Positions 46,030 to 58,603 of a DNA stretch of 64,000 nucleotides are shown piece by piece (within the stretch, counting starts at the first letter, position 1; each line of letters starts with the position of its first letter). The notes below the pieces were generated by a model that saw nothing but the letters and a program-made list of their open reading frames with translations, had not been told where the DNA came from and did not search any database. The DNA comes from Protopterus annectens (taxonomy: Eukaryota > Chordata > Ceratodontiformes > Protopteridae), in assembly GCF_019279795.1 (NCBI RefSeq), contig NC_056750.1:696988894-697052893 (forward strand), given 5' to 3'. The position numbers were made by a program, and so were the translations under genes.

Positions 46030-46998
46030 GATATTATGATGACATACTCTGTAGCCTGATCACAAAGGATCAGTAGGGTGTTAAGTGTGTAAAAGAGTAT
46101 AACAGGGATTAGTGCTCATGTTCTTTGGTGTTTTGTAAAGAGTAGCTGAGAAGGAGTCCAGACTGAATCATGACACCTCCTTCAGCTATGTCATAAATAG
46201 CAATGTACACCCATATATGTCCTGAGTCAAGGCCAGCTGTACCTGACTGACAATGCCGACATCCTGACAGACAGGCCCATATGTACATACCCACCTCCCA
46301 TTGACAATAGTCCATATCATCATACCAGGAGATATCACATGTAGAATGGATGAGCAGCTACCCCCACTGCCAAAAGCATTGCAGCAAGTGGAATACATTG
46401 ATTCCCAATATGTGTCATGCACAAACTACAGAATAAACAGATCCTGCACCTGAACAGTCAGCTGAGCCTCACCCCCTACACAGGATGTGGAACCGTTGAA
46501 TGTGTCACAGCAACATATGGCACTCCCCACAAGTGTTGGTGCACAACACACCATGGGAAGTCAAGTCCAGTACGCCTATGAAGTCTGATCTGCAAGGTCA
46601 TGGAGTCCATCATGGTTGCAGTCATAAACAGAGCTATTGGAAGCTGACATACACACAACCCTACCAACTGTGGTATGTTCATGTGTGGATCATGGTTCCC
46701 AAACATGCTAGACTGTTTGAAAGGCAGCCACCCAGGACATACATCAATGAACACATCTACACATGTCTCACATAGACTCTGAATAGCCCTTTATCTACAT
46801 CCCAGACACATGTAGTATCCACAAAACCAACAAGCTGTGCATAAATATGTGTAGACATATGACGGAATGTCAATATGTACGCAGATAGATCACACAAGGT
46901 AAGGATTATGAGGTCTTGTTCAAGCTGTTAACACCTGCTGACCCACATGGACCATTCCTGGAATGGCATAAAACAAAGTGTACACACATCACCATGTC
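46030..46998. other. No gene seen (giant element interior)
   Basis: CA/TG-rich sequence. Open frames on both strands at 46109-46775 overlap one another and show no domain. Confidence 0.4.
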
Positions 46999-47885
46999 CA
47001 GTCTGATGATGTCACCATCCTATAAATACAGCAGGAGAAGGGAAACCAGCCAGTAAAGTAAATAGCATGCCGTGTTAATGCATCTCTCTCTAGTATCATA
47101 ACTTAGGTAGGGGTTTGAATTCTGCAAACAGTGAGTGTGTGTGTGTGTGTGTGTGGGAGGGGGTGTATGTGTGCAGTTTCCTTTGAGAGGTGTTCCCTTT
47201 TTGGAGACTGGGAAAACCCACTAAAAGAGGTACATTCCTCTTTGGAAAGTCTGATGATGTCACCATCCTACAAATACAGCAGGAGAAGGGAAACCACCCA
47301 GTAAAGCAAATAGCACGCCGTGTTAATGCATTGCTCTCTAGTATCATAACACAGTTAGGCAGGGGTTTGAATCCTGCAAACGCTGTGTGTGTGGGGGGGG
47401 GTGTGTGTATGTGTGCAATTGTCTTTAAAAGGAGTGCCCTTTTTGGAGACTGGGAAAACACACTAAAAGAGGTACATTCCTCTTTGGAAAGACTGATGAT
47501 GTCACCATCCTACAAATACAGCCGGAGAAAGAAAACCATGCAATAAAGCATATAGTGCGCAGTGTTAATGCATCACTCTCTAGTATCATAACATAGGTAG
47601 GGGTTTGGATCCTGCAAACGCTGACTGTGTGTGTGTGTGTGTTGGTGTGTGTATGTGTGCAATTGTCTTTAAAAGGAGTGCCCTTTTTGGAGACTGGGAA
47701 AACACACTAAAAGAGGTACATTCCTCTTTGAAAAGACTGATGATGTCACCATCCTACAAATACAGACGGAGAAGGGAAACCACCCAGTAAAGCAAATAGC
47801 GTGCCGTGTTAATGCATTGCTCTCTAGTATCATAACATAGTTAGGTAGGGGTTTGAATCCTGCAAATGCTGAATGTGTGTGTGTC
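46999..47885. repeat. ~245-bp tandem array, about 3.6 copies
   Basis: CTGATGATGTCACCATCCTA begins units at about 47001, 47250, 47491 and 47736. Each unit continues through CCGTGTTAATGCAT, CTCTAGTATCATAAC, GGGGTTTGAATCCTGCAAA (B-box-like) and a TG-rich microsatellite to CACTAAAAGAGGTACATTCC. The last copy is partial. The periodic B box suggests that the array grew from a tRNA-derived unit; no convincing A box was found. The open frames in it are repeat products. Confidence 0.9.
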
Positions 47886-49906
47886 ACTGTCGGTCAATGC
47901 AGTGTGGGTTTTGCTTTTACTATGGTATGACATATTATGATTACAACAGTAAGTGCATTGCACACATCAGGTATCTGTGTGGCAAATATATATGTGTACA
48001 TGTCCCCTCAATCAGTACATAGGTGTGAAGCCTGCATACTACATGAATACATTTGTTTCCATTGACAGGTTGTGCTGCTGCTTCTCAGATCGTAGGTCAC
48101 ATATGTATGCATGTGATAAGGCAGTCCACTGTGTTCTGTGGCCAAGGTCATCTGTGCCACACACACCCATGACAGTTACTTAAGAGTAGTGTGAGTGAGG
48201 GTATATGTCAGACATGTTCATACACAACAACGACTGCCAATAATGGACAGTCTTTATAGGGGTACAACTGCCTTGTGGATATGCATTCAGGCCTCAAATG
48301 TCTTATGTGATACACCTTGGGACTCCACAATACCTATGGATATGTGGATACCAAGGGACACATGACATAACATGAGGCTGTATGTACACATTGGTACCCA
48401 ACATACATGTTGCGGGCTACCACTTGTGTGGTACTGACGGGATAGTATGTATAGTACATGAGGATGACTATGCCATAGTTGGCTTACGGCTATACAGCAT
48501 GTATCAGACAACAGATATCTGTCTGTATGATACCCTTGTGTAGGATATGCATCCCATCCAGGGAATGCATTGTAGGCCAATGCATGCATTTCCAGATTTG
48601 GATGGACACATCCCTAGTGTGTTTGCATGTACCTAAGGGGGCTTTATGCCAAACAGGTGTGGTCACAGGAAAGGGTGGCAGTCATTACCACTGGTTAGTG
48701 TTATAGTGTAGCACCGGAAGGATCCAACTGTTACTGAGTTCCCTACGACTGTGTGTCATTTGTCAGGACATCATCCAATGATTGCTTATAGTCATGCTGT
48801 TGAGGTTGTGTATACTACCAGACGGCAAATCATTGACAAATATTAACGGTATCACCCACAGCATAGTGTCAACCCATGTCATATACACATGTCTACCCAT
48901 ATTAGTACACAACTGTAGTAGAATGCATACTGGCCATTGAAAGATACTATGAGATGTTAACAATGTGTACGACAGGGTATGCCACACGTCCCATGTGTCC
49001 ACTATGCACGTACATGCAGACATGGTGTGCACCCACCATGTTCACAGATGTACACTTGCTAATCTGTACTGCACACATCACACACGTACTTTCCACTCAC
49101 TAACACATGCTGGCAACACATTACACTTCAGCCAAGTGGCACATGGTTGGACAATACATACTCAGACCTAACAGTGGTGTAAACAATGCTACATTGACAA
49201 TCAGAGCTTTGATGCATAATGTCTGCTCAGATATACCTACAAGGATGTCGTTACACTTTCTTGTTGACAACTTGCTAATATTGCTACACTGCTATAGTGT
49301 CACCCTCTGCATCAGCACCATGTTAGCCTGTTCCTCCGTCAATGTTGCAGATGACTGGAGGCGACACAGGTATCATCATATGCACAGGGCGTTTTGTTGT
49401 TTGCCAGAGCCTGACACTGACCCATCCAATCAACATGTGTGTGTGTGTGTGTGAGGGAAAACAGTACAGTATGTGCCAATGTTGATGTAATGTGTGTGTG
49501 TATGTGTAAGCCCTAGTTGTTTGGTTAATGTGTGTGTGTCTGCATGCACACAGCTCCACCATGTGGCTGCCATATACGGTAGTTTGTGGGTCAGCCACAG
49601 ACTGTACCTGCTAGACTGTACAGATCACTGTCTCCTGCCACGGACACAGTACCTGTGCCTGGCAGGGGTGCTACGGACATTATCGGGTACCATCCCTGAC
49701 TGGGTACTTTCATCAGAGGCAGAGGTATGACGACTAGACCCATGACCCTGCTGGGACTGGCCAGAGCCACGTGCATGTGGTCTACTGGGATGGTCAATGG
49801 ACAGGCCAGCCCCAGCATTGCTGGGGCTGGTACTGCCACTACGGGAGCGGCTGTGAACTGTGGGCCATCCGCGACCATTGCCAGCTGTTGCTGGCATGCG
49901 TCCGCG
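47886..49906. other. No gene seen (giant element interior)
   Basis: CA/TG-rich, with short (GT)n tracts near 49438-49505. Numerous short overlapping open frames on both strands reflect composition and do not resemble proteins. Confidence 0.4.
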
Positions 49907-52693
49907 TTAACGTCGCAACCGTCCCGCATGGTCCTGGCTCATGGAAGACATATTGTGGAGGGCATCTAGTGTCTCCCCCCAACGTCTATCAATGACCTCG
50001 GTGTAAGTCCGGATGGCACCGGCAAGGTCACGGATGCTGTCATTGATGGTGTAATGTGCCCTATGTGCCCCAAGTCCCTGCCTGGTGTACCGTTCCATAC
50101 GTGCCTGAGCCTGCATTACAGCCTGGAACATACTGGACGTCGTAAGACCTGTGAGGGCACGCCTGCCAGGGGCAATATGACCAGTGGTGCTCCCCCGAGA
50201 ACCCCTGGACCTCTGCCTATGTGATACCATTCCAGGAATAGGGCTATGGCTGCTGTGAGGGGATGCAAGTGCCATGGGTACCACAATCTCCTGGTCACTG
50301 CCAACTGTATGCTGTCCCTTGCCTATGGCCATTGGTGGTGAGGGATTTATTGACAGTATGAGTGTGCGCATAGATGGGGTTGAACGCTGTGTACTGTCGA
50401 TTGGCGGACCAACGACAGACCCTGTCAAACCTTCCTGTGCCAAAATACATGTCTCATCATCACCACTATTCATGGCAGTGGCTTCAGGTTGCCTGCTGCT
50501 TTCGCCAACCCCTAACGCAGCACCTGTGAGAGGAAGACAGGAAACACACTTTACGGTCTGCACATGAACACATGCACACATGCACACATGAACACATGCA
50601 CACATGAACACATGAACACTAATACACTCCTCACTACAGCACATACACACACACACCAGCAATCCAACACATACTCTATAGTGGGTGAAGGTGGGTGTCA
50701 GTATCACAAAGTAAACAGTCACCACACACGTGTCAGCATGCAGAATATGTGTTGCACAAGACCATGCAGTGCAAGTGTAGACGCCCCTATTTAATGGCAG
50801 TATACATGGCTTTGATGCAACTGTGTAGTTGTTCAGTGATTGGCTACACCCTGGAACACATGGACAAAACATTGCTGTGCAGGTATTATCAGCTCTGCAA
50901 TGCCCTGTGCACCGTCACTCACAAGTATACATGCCATGGCTGCATGTGTTATCTGTGTGACACATAGATGTCCATGTCTGAGTACAGTGTCTGTGTTCAT
51001 AGCAGATAATAGTGGGCACGTGTGTACCACATGCATGCTATATGTACACACATGGGATGTGTGGTGCATGTTGACGTGAAGGAATCCCAATGCTTGACAT
51101 GGCCAGTGTACAGTGGTTATGGTGAGTGTGGGACATATTGCATATATGTAGGTGCCAGACATGGCATGGCATGCTACATGACTGCAACATTAAACACCAC
51201 ACATACCCAATGTGTGTCAAGTGACCTATACACCCACTAGCATTCCAGGACATATATGTGACACATTGTTTGGATGGTGACTGTTGTGCATATTGTGTAT
51301 ACTGGCATATGTAAGCATACACACAACATGCTATGCATATTGTGTATAGGTGCATATGTTTGCACACACACAACACTGAGGTGCAAAGCAATGACTGCTA
51401 TGAGTAGTACTGTGGTCACTGTAACTGGATGGGGTGTAGTGGCCTGTGCCATCATCAACATGCATCTTGTGGTCAGTCACAGCTACTAATGTGTGCAAGA
51501 CCACCACCTAGCATGCTGTACCTGAACTGCAGTGCCATGGCTATGTTCACAATTACACAGCCAACTTGTACATGGGTGTGTGAGGTGCCCAATAGGGAGC
51601 ATTGCCTAACATGACTGTGTTATGTGTTGCAGAGTGTTACACAGCCCCATGATAGGCCTGTACCCCTGAGGTACATCATGTGTGTGTGCATGACATGTGG
51701 GATACTGAAGTGTGACCTTACAGCAGGTGTGTGGTAATGCCAAATGTAGCATGTTTTCGTGTACTGCGTATGATAAATGTGTTCTGTTGTGTACAGCTGT
51801 AGCAACTATGCATATCCAATGTGCAGTACAGTGTTGCCACAATTGTGTCTGCTGCACTGTGCATTGCATGTGATTGAGGCAGCTACTGACTTTACTGAGA
51901 TGATTGATGTCTCACAGGAAACATGCACAGCATGCATTATGCGTAGGTGTGTTACGTGTACATGGCCTACACCTCACCTATGACATGCACATTTCATTAC
52001 CAATATTAAAGTGTTAACATACTCACCAGCATGTATTGTCTGCCCTGCTGTCACACCAGAGGGACCTACAAGAATATGACACAGTTTGTCAGTGGCCACA
52101 GCTGTGGCATTGCTACTGTGAGTGTGCTAAATGACAGTGGAACAACAGTCAACAGTCACAGGTGTACGGATACTATTCCAAATATCAGTATTGCACACAA
52201 CTGCTAAACACACAGTACACATCTCACATATGCAGATTCTAACAATACAGGTAACAGTAGTCTACAACTAGGGCATATTACCTGCACGCTCCATGTCATC
52301 CTGCTGGGTGGCTCCGGCCTCCATGATGACACACGTGTGATGCTGTTGCTGCTGTAGGCCAGGAGCCACCATGCTTAGGAGCAGCTCCTCCACTCTGGTG
52401 AGGGGGGGATGTATGGCCGCCCCACCACCTGTGGCAAGCTGTTGCCTATGGATATCAGATGCACGCCGCCGGGCATGTCTAATTAAATCACTGCAGTGAT
52501 GACGTACCTGCTCATATGTCCGGTTATGCATGCCTATGTCATTTACCCGGCGAACAAGGTCTTGCCACAGTGCAGTACGCTCATGCTGGTGCTGGCTGGC
52601 CCTGGAAAAAAGCAGGTTATAGTGCTGCACCAGGCTGTTCAGAATTTCCTGTTCCTCCGCAGCTGTATACGATGGATTACGATGATGAGCCAT
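49907..52693 (-). CDS. Myb/SANT-like DNA-binding protein, three exons (355 codons)
   Basis: My gene model is exon 1 52693-52282, exon 2 52065-52027 (39 bp), exon 3 50523-49907. Splice sites: donor GCAG/GTAATA; acceptor TTCTTGTAG; donor GCTG/GTGAGT; acceptor CCTGTCTTCCTCTCACAG. Both junctions are phase 1, and the joined frame (1068 nt) has no stop before the terminal one. The start is the first ATG of the frame, just after an acceptor-like TCTTCCAG, so a 5' UTR intron is possible. Residues 7-78 look like a Myb/SANT or MADF-type helix-turn-helix: YTAAEEQEILNSLVQHY, a conserved Trp at 43, then TYEQVRHHCSDLIRHARRR. The C-terminal exon is Ser/Pro-rich and ends in helical, coiled-coil-like text (MFQAVMQAQARMERYTRQ, then IRDLAGAIRTYTEVIDRRW). 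Such proteins partner Harbinger transposases and carry them to DNA. An unbroken frame amid decayed DNA suggests recent or selected function. Confidence 0.75.
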
Positions 52694-53714
52694 AACCCTG
52701 GAAGACAATTAAATGATATGTGTGAGCAAGTCATGTGGCACACTTTACATTATGAAGTACAGATATCACTTAACTGCCATATACAGCATTTATCTGTCTA
52801 TCAGAGGATACACACGTTCAATATCACATATCAGTGCTCAGCCCACAACTGGCTGACAGTGCCTGCCACACTCCATATAACAAACCAGTATACACCAGTA
52901 GTCGGCACACGGTTTGGGGTACAATGCACAACCTCACCCCGGGGGTATATATCAAGCTAATGCATGAAGAAATATGTCATCCAATGCAATGAATGTCATG
53001 TACATTTACAGTATTATCAGTAAACCACCCTAGTCTTTGATGCCATGCCCCTACCTAACATATGTGCACGGTTGTTAATATAGCTGGCATACTGCTGTAA
53101 CAGAGTATACATGTTGCTAGGTACACACACACATACCCTGTAACACACATGTGATTGCAGACATGGTACAGGCATCATTACACACACATCAGACATACAA
53201 ACAACACACAGATGTATGCCGACACAGATGAGCATTACCTGTGTACCTTATAGTACTGTGTGCCCCTACTTACAGATACCTATGCCTGAGGTATGTAATC
53301 TGTGCAGACTACAGGAAACACACAAGACAGTGTTACCAGGGACTGTGAGCATACACCATACTGTGCTGTTTAGGCCTACAACTTCAGGTAGTACAACAGT
53401 TCATATGTGAGCTGGAGTCACCAGCAGTACCACTTACTGAGCATACATGTATTGCTTCAGCCTACAATGGGACACCACAGTCGTACACATGGAACTACGT
53501 CACAACATATGCCATCCTACTATGTCTGCATCCCAATAAATGACAACTCTTTCTCTGGCCTCACACCTAGGACACAAACTACCATGACAGACGCAACCTC
53601 ACACTAAGCTATCACACCTTTACAAACCTTGCACACAGTCACTGTCACACTCATTCCACCTCACATAGCAGGTATTGCACTGAGTACATGTGTGTGTGCA
53701 TTGTGTCATAGGTA
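52694..53714. other. Upstream of Myb gene A; no gene seen
   Basis: CA/TG-rich. It probably holds the promoter and possible 5' UTR of the Myb gene just downstream on the minus strand, but no TATA or other element could be fixed. Confidence 0.35.
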
Positions 53715-54470
53715 GGTAATACACTATTGGCCCTAGGGCCTAGAGCAGCCTAGCCATATGCTACCCTGCCCTTTGACACAGATGTAATGTGATTTCACTT
53801 GCTCCTGTCAACCGGATACACAGAGGTGACTCCCAGGGCATACTACCTATCTCCAAAACAATCATCAGGGGTATGTATGACATCTGCTAATGAGGAGCCT
53901 TGTTTGTTAATGCTGGGTGGTTTAGTCCAGAGTATGGCATATTTGTGGATAGGAACCTGTACCTCCAGCATGTGCTGTTTAGTGAGGTGACAAGGATTAG
54001 GGCCCTAGGTCATGTAGCCTGGAGGCATTGTGAGGTGTTGTCATGGTGGTTGGCCGACTGCTATGGGTGTGACATACCTTTGTATGTCCGTCAGTGGTAA
54101 CCTCTGGGTGGGCGGTATGTAACACACTCTAGCTGTGGTTTTGTGAGTCAGTCTGCATAGGGCATGTGCTTGAGGGCAGTATTACTCTTTGTTAGGTATG
54201 TCTGTGGCCTTTCCACTTGCTGTAGTTGTGATGTGAGGTACATACCACATGGGGCATTGTGATGAGTAGAGGGGAACACCGACCTATATTTCCCTAGATG
54301 ACACACCTTTTGTGATGACACGTACCACGTAGACAGATTACAAGACTACTGTGGCACTGTGATTATCAAAGGGAAGCCTACTATCCACCTGTGTCCCATG
54401 CTCCCTTCTGACATCTTCAGTGTTGGGCAGGCTACCACCTATGTGGTAGTTACTGCGTAAGGTGTTTTGG
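53715..54470 (-). mobile_element. CR1-like LINE 3' fragment
   Basis: On the minus strand: a HNAPCGMYLTSQLQQVERPQ-like stretch (54290-54190), then CWRYRFLST and MPYSGL near 53985-53930, matching the APFGMYLTRHLQQLKR and CWRDRF blocks of the family. It ends at about 53715 with the inverse of TTGGCCCTAGGGCCTAGAGC. It is 5'-truncated. Confidence 0.65.
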
Positions 54471-54557
54471 AATGGGGTATGGCACTGTAGTATCAACACT
54501 GGTGTTCAGTCCATGCCTTGGACAACAGGCACCTGTTGCAGTACATATGATCCCGTG

Positions 54558-54562
54558 TCTCC

Positions 54563-54610
<48 letters not shown>

Positions 54611-54723
54611 ATATCTATCCATATACATACATATACATACATATCAATACATATCTATATATATCTATATATATCTATATATAGCATATATATCAATATA
54701 TATCTATATTTATCCATATATAT

Positions 54724-54776
<53 letters not shown>

Positions 54777-54873
54777 TCTATCTTTATGTGTATATATGTA
54801 TATATGTATATATCTATATAGAGATCTATATATCTATAATTCTATATATCTATATATATCTATATATGTATCT

Positions 54874-54945
<72 letters not shown>
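54558..54945. repeat. Complex (CT)n/(TA)n/(TATC)n/(CA)n microsatellite
   Basis: A (CT)n followed by about 370 bp of TA-, TATC- and TATG-type units, including pure (TA)n runs near 54733-54770 and 54895-54938 and a (CA)n near 54873-54892. The Tyr-Ile-rich frames here are artefacts. Confidence 0.95.
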
Positions 54946-56060
54946 TTAAACATCCATTGCTGTACATATAGCTGTACATATAGGCACATATACTGCCCAC
55001 CTTTCATGGTGGGGATGTCAGTTATGCAACAGTTGTGAGACATACGGTTATGTAATACTATTGCACAATGTTGTGCAGAATGCATTCTGCTGTCCTCAGG
55101 CCATATAGCTGTAGCAGGCCTCACTGCCTGTAGCTCAGTCCCACAGCGTTTAATCACCACATGACATATACCGGCACTGCTTGCTGTCTGCAATGCCACA
55201 CACTACAACCTACATACATATGTGCACATAGCAGCCTTCAACAACATACATATGTCCAGCCTTCACTAACAGTTGCAGTATGTCCCTTGCCCTCTGCAAA
55301 TGTGCATGTACATACAGATACAGACTGCTGCGACATATGGATGATTCACAGTATGTATAGTACCCTTCAGACACATCTTTTGGATGTCAGCAAATACATA
55401 TCTGTTACATACCTTACCTTTGTATTCCTTACCTCCGTCTGTTGTAGGTGTTGGGTTTTTTTTTTTTTTTTTTTTTTTTTGGTTTCCTCTGTGTGTTTGT
55501 GTTTCTTTTCAGTGTCTGTCTCCTACTGCCTGTTTGTATCCATCTGTCTGTCTGTCTGTCTCTGTCTGTCTTTCTCGCTCCCAGTTGGTGCAATGATATT
55601 ATTGCATGTGTGGACAGCAGATACAGGCTGCTTTTCTAGGTATCTGCACATGTGCATGTGATGGCCTCTGCACCAATTGGTGCCCACCATTTAGTAATTG
55701 CATGCAGCCTGCTGTGTGGTAATAGCAGTTCTCACTGTGATTTCAGGACACTGCTATAAAATGATAGGTTAGGTAAGCGTAGCCCTTTCAGTTTTGTAAG
55801 GTGGGGACCATGCTTGTTTGCTGTGGACACTGTTGTCTCAGTCAGAAGGTTGGTATATGTCTCATATCTGAAGCTGGGTTGTAGCCAGTGAAATGCATGT
55901 TGTACTGAAACCTGACTGTTGCTTCTTCCAGTACACTCTTCTCAGTGTGTAGGTTTACTCACACCTCCTAATGCTAACACTGGATACATGGGAGTATGTA
56001 CTTTATTTTCAAATTAGAGAATTAACTGGCATACAACAGTAGTTATTGCAATGTATTCCT
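54946..56060. other. No gene; poly(T) tract
   Basis: Contains a poly(T) run at 55456-55480 and short TCTG repeats near 55540-55572. The 166-codon frame at 55161-55661 passes through these tracts and shows no domain. Confidence 0.45.
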
Positions 56061-56691
56061 ATGGCTTTCCTATTTTCCTTTTACATTCACTCACTGTAAT
56101 GCATGTTATATTTCTTTCAGCACCAAGTTATTGTATATCTGCTGTGGCTTAGTGGTACATCATGCAGACTGGTGAGTCCAAGGTGTGGGGTTTGAGACTG
56201 ACAAGGGTATTTTATTTTGCTGCTGAGCAATACAATGGCCCTGTCATACTGAGTGACTAAGGCACTTTTAAGCAGTTGTAAGCAGGTTTGCGTGATTTAT
56301 TTTAGCAATACTAAGCTAAGCTTGGCTTAGCTTATCATATCTTAGCAATGCTAAGCTAAGCGCACACATGCGCACACTGGTGCAAACCCGCTTACTACTG
56401 TTTACAAGTGCTCACTCCCGCTAATCCTTGCACTCATTTCTTTGAAAGAAAAGTAAATGGGGAGATAGGAATGTGGTGATAAAGGGTGCACAAAGAGGGG
56501 AAGACAGTAGGGAAACCAGCTCGGGATGTACAGGATGGGTGTGGAGAAGGTCCATAGCTGCCCATTTCTTTACCAGCAACAGCTGTGCATACGCAATACA
56601 TTAGGAAGGATATTTGAAACCTTCCACCCCTGAGAGAGGGGTGAGGACAACTAAGTATGTTGTACTATCAATTATAAATATCAGGCACATG
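56061..56691 (+). repeat. 0.6-kb duplicated block, copy 1 (tRNA-like unit plus hairpin)
   Basis: Direct repeat of 57700-58280. Order: CCTTTTACATTCACTCACTG, tRNA-like unit, a hairpin with arms GGCACTTTTAAGCAGTTGTA and its inverse (about 56272-56415) around nested CTAAGCTAAGC palindromes, then CCTTCCACCCCTGAGAGAGG to the end. It is longer in the hairpin centre than copy 2. Confidence 0.85.
56140..56205 (+). tRNA. tRNA-like pol III unit (not a functional tRNA)
   Basis: CTGTGGCTTAGTGGTACATC (A-box region) and GGGGTTTGAGACTGAC (B-box-like) at tRNA spacing, followed by TTTTATTTT, which would stop pol III. No standard cloverleaf. It is duplicated at 57781. Confidence 0.5.
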
Positions 56692-57699
56692 CACTGTTTG
56701 TGAACTGCTATACTGTCATTAGTATGTTACTCACTTCTGAACAGTTTGTCGTTTGTTTGTATTGACATTAGCACAGTCTGCTCTGGACAACTGGACATAT
56801 TTCACTACTGTGTATGCCTACCTACACCCTTGGTTGTGCCTGACTACACGGGTATATAGTACCTTTGGGTAGGGGTGCAGAACTGCAGAGTGCATTATTT
56901 ATTATTGTGTGATGTTTATCTTGCTGAACATGCAGAGTTGCAGTGTACCTGTAAGTATATAAAGGCTAGTAATCTGTCTGAGTAGCTCCCACCTGTGGAC
57001 ATATCCAGATGGTAGACAGAGGTTAGCCTAGTATTCATTGACTGTGCACCACACCAGTCTTTTCAGCACCTGAACAATGGCATTGATAGCAGTACATGGC
57101 TACATCCTTTGATATTTCTGTGTTGTACTCCTACATAAGGGCATGCTTGTGGAATTCATTCTACAGCTATTTGCAGTGTGTGTAACAGCAGACAGGCTGA
57201 TATGCCTGTGTGTTTCTGACTCTTCAGATACTCTCACGTATATATTTGAACAGCCTCAGGGAAAGGTACATATCAGTGGGATACACCTGTGATATATTTC
57301 AGATATTTTGCAGTTGTGACTTTGGGGGATTCTGAGCATATGTATTACTACACCTTTTCTGACGTGCAAGCAGTGTCTACTCTCACTTATTGACATTTAT
57401 CATTAAGTGGGATTCCCCACCTTTCTGCCTACTGTTACTACATTTCACAGGGAATCTGAGGGGCACAGCTAACATCTGTTTGCAAATCAGGGACATCCCT
57501 GTAAACCAGTCACAGTAGGGAGGTCTGGCCTCTGACCTATTCAAATATGCCAGTGTTTGTCCTGCTCTGATACTGTGTGGGGTTTGTAAGGTGCTACTGT
57601 AACATTATTCCCTACTAGCATGGTTGGTTCTCTTTTCACAGTCATGTCATGCAATTCCACAACACTTGCTGGTTAAGGGCCACAGAACATGATTTGTGT
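56692..57699. other. No gene seen (between duplicated blocks)
   Basis: About 1 kb separating the two 0.6-kb blocks, without a recognisable gene or repeat. Confidence 0.4.
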
Positions 57700-58280
57700 T
57701 ATGCCATTCCTATTCTTCCTTTACATTCACTCATTGTAATGCATGATATATTTCTTTCAGCACCAAGTTACTGTATATCTGCTGTGGTGTAGTGGTACTT
57801 CATGCAGACTGGTGAGCCCAAGGTCTGAGGTTCGAGACTGACAGGTGTATTTTATTTTCCTGCTGAGCAATACAAGGGCCCTGTCATACAGAGTGACTAA
57901 GGCACTTTTAAGCAGTTGTAAGCGGGTTTGAGTGATGCTTAGCGATGCTTAGCTAAGCGCACACATGCGCACACTTGCTTAAACCCGCTTACTACTGCTT
58001 AAAAGTGCTTACTCCCGCTAACCCCCGCACTAATTTCTTTGAAAGAAAAGAAAATGGAGAGATAGGAAAGTGGTGAAAAAGGGGGCACAAAGAGGGAAAG
58101 ACAGTAGGGAAACCAGCTGGGATGTGCAGGAAGGGTGTAGGGAAGGCCCATAGCTGCCCATTTCTTTATCAGCAACAGCTGTGCATATGTTCGTAATTTG
58201 GTGTGAAATTTGCAACCTTCCACCCCTGAGAGAGGGGTGAGGACAACAGAGTATGTTGTACTGACAATTATAATTATCAG
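57700..58280 (+). repeat. 0.6-kb duplicated block, copy 2
   Basis: The same order as copy 1. The hairpin is cleaner here: arms of about 32 bp (57902-57933 and 57981-58012), with GCACTTTTAAGCAGT on the left mirrored by ACTGCTTAAAAGTGC on the right and GCGGGTTT by AAACCCGC, around GCTTAGCTAAGCGCACAC. Confidence 0.85.
57781..57846 (+). tRNA. tRNA-like pol III unit (not a functional tRNA)
   Basis: GCTGTGGTGTAGTGGTACTT (A-box region) and GAGGTTCGAGACTG (B box), then TTTTATTTT as a possible terminator. Confidence 0.55.
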
Positions 58281-58603
58281 TTTACATGTCTGGCGGAAAT
58301 GTGTGTGAAATGGGCAGCTATGTATGCGGCGTAATTTTTTTGTGAGAACAGATTGCCCTTTTTTTTAATTTTTTTTTCAGGTGAGAGTGGAATGTGAGGT
58401 AGGGGATGTAGGTATATTTGGGGAGGTAGGTTGGGGAGGTAAACAGACAAGACAAAGAAGACGCATACAGGGGCGGAATTTGACACATGGAGTGGGTGAA
58501 CACAATTGATGGGGAAGGTTGTTTGGAAATCGCAAGCCCATGAGTCCACAGATGGTAACAGTGGAACTGAGATCCCCACCCATGGGCAGTCACCACTGCA
58601 CCT

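Noticed and set aside
50564..50640. ACATGCAC/ACATGAAC short repeats considered as a CRISPR-like or regulatory array
   Set aside because: A simple minisatellite in a vertebrate intron of Myb gene A; there are no spacers.
54472..55038. Long Tyr/Ile-rich open frames
   Set aside because: Translation of a TA/TATC microsatellite.
55161..55661. 166-codon plus-strand frame
   Set aside because: It passes through a poly(T) run and TCTG repeats, giving Phe- and Cys/Leu-rich low-complexity text.
58277..58603. Minus-strand frames continuing past the Myb gene B stop
   Set aside because: They are in other frames than exon 3 and show no protein similarity. They are probably 3' untranslated sequence.
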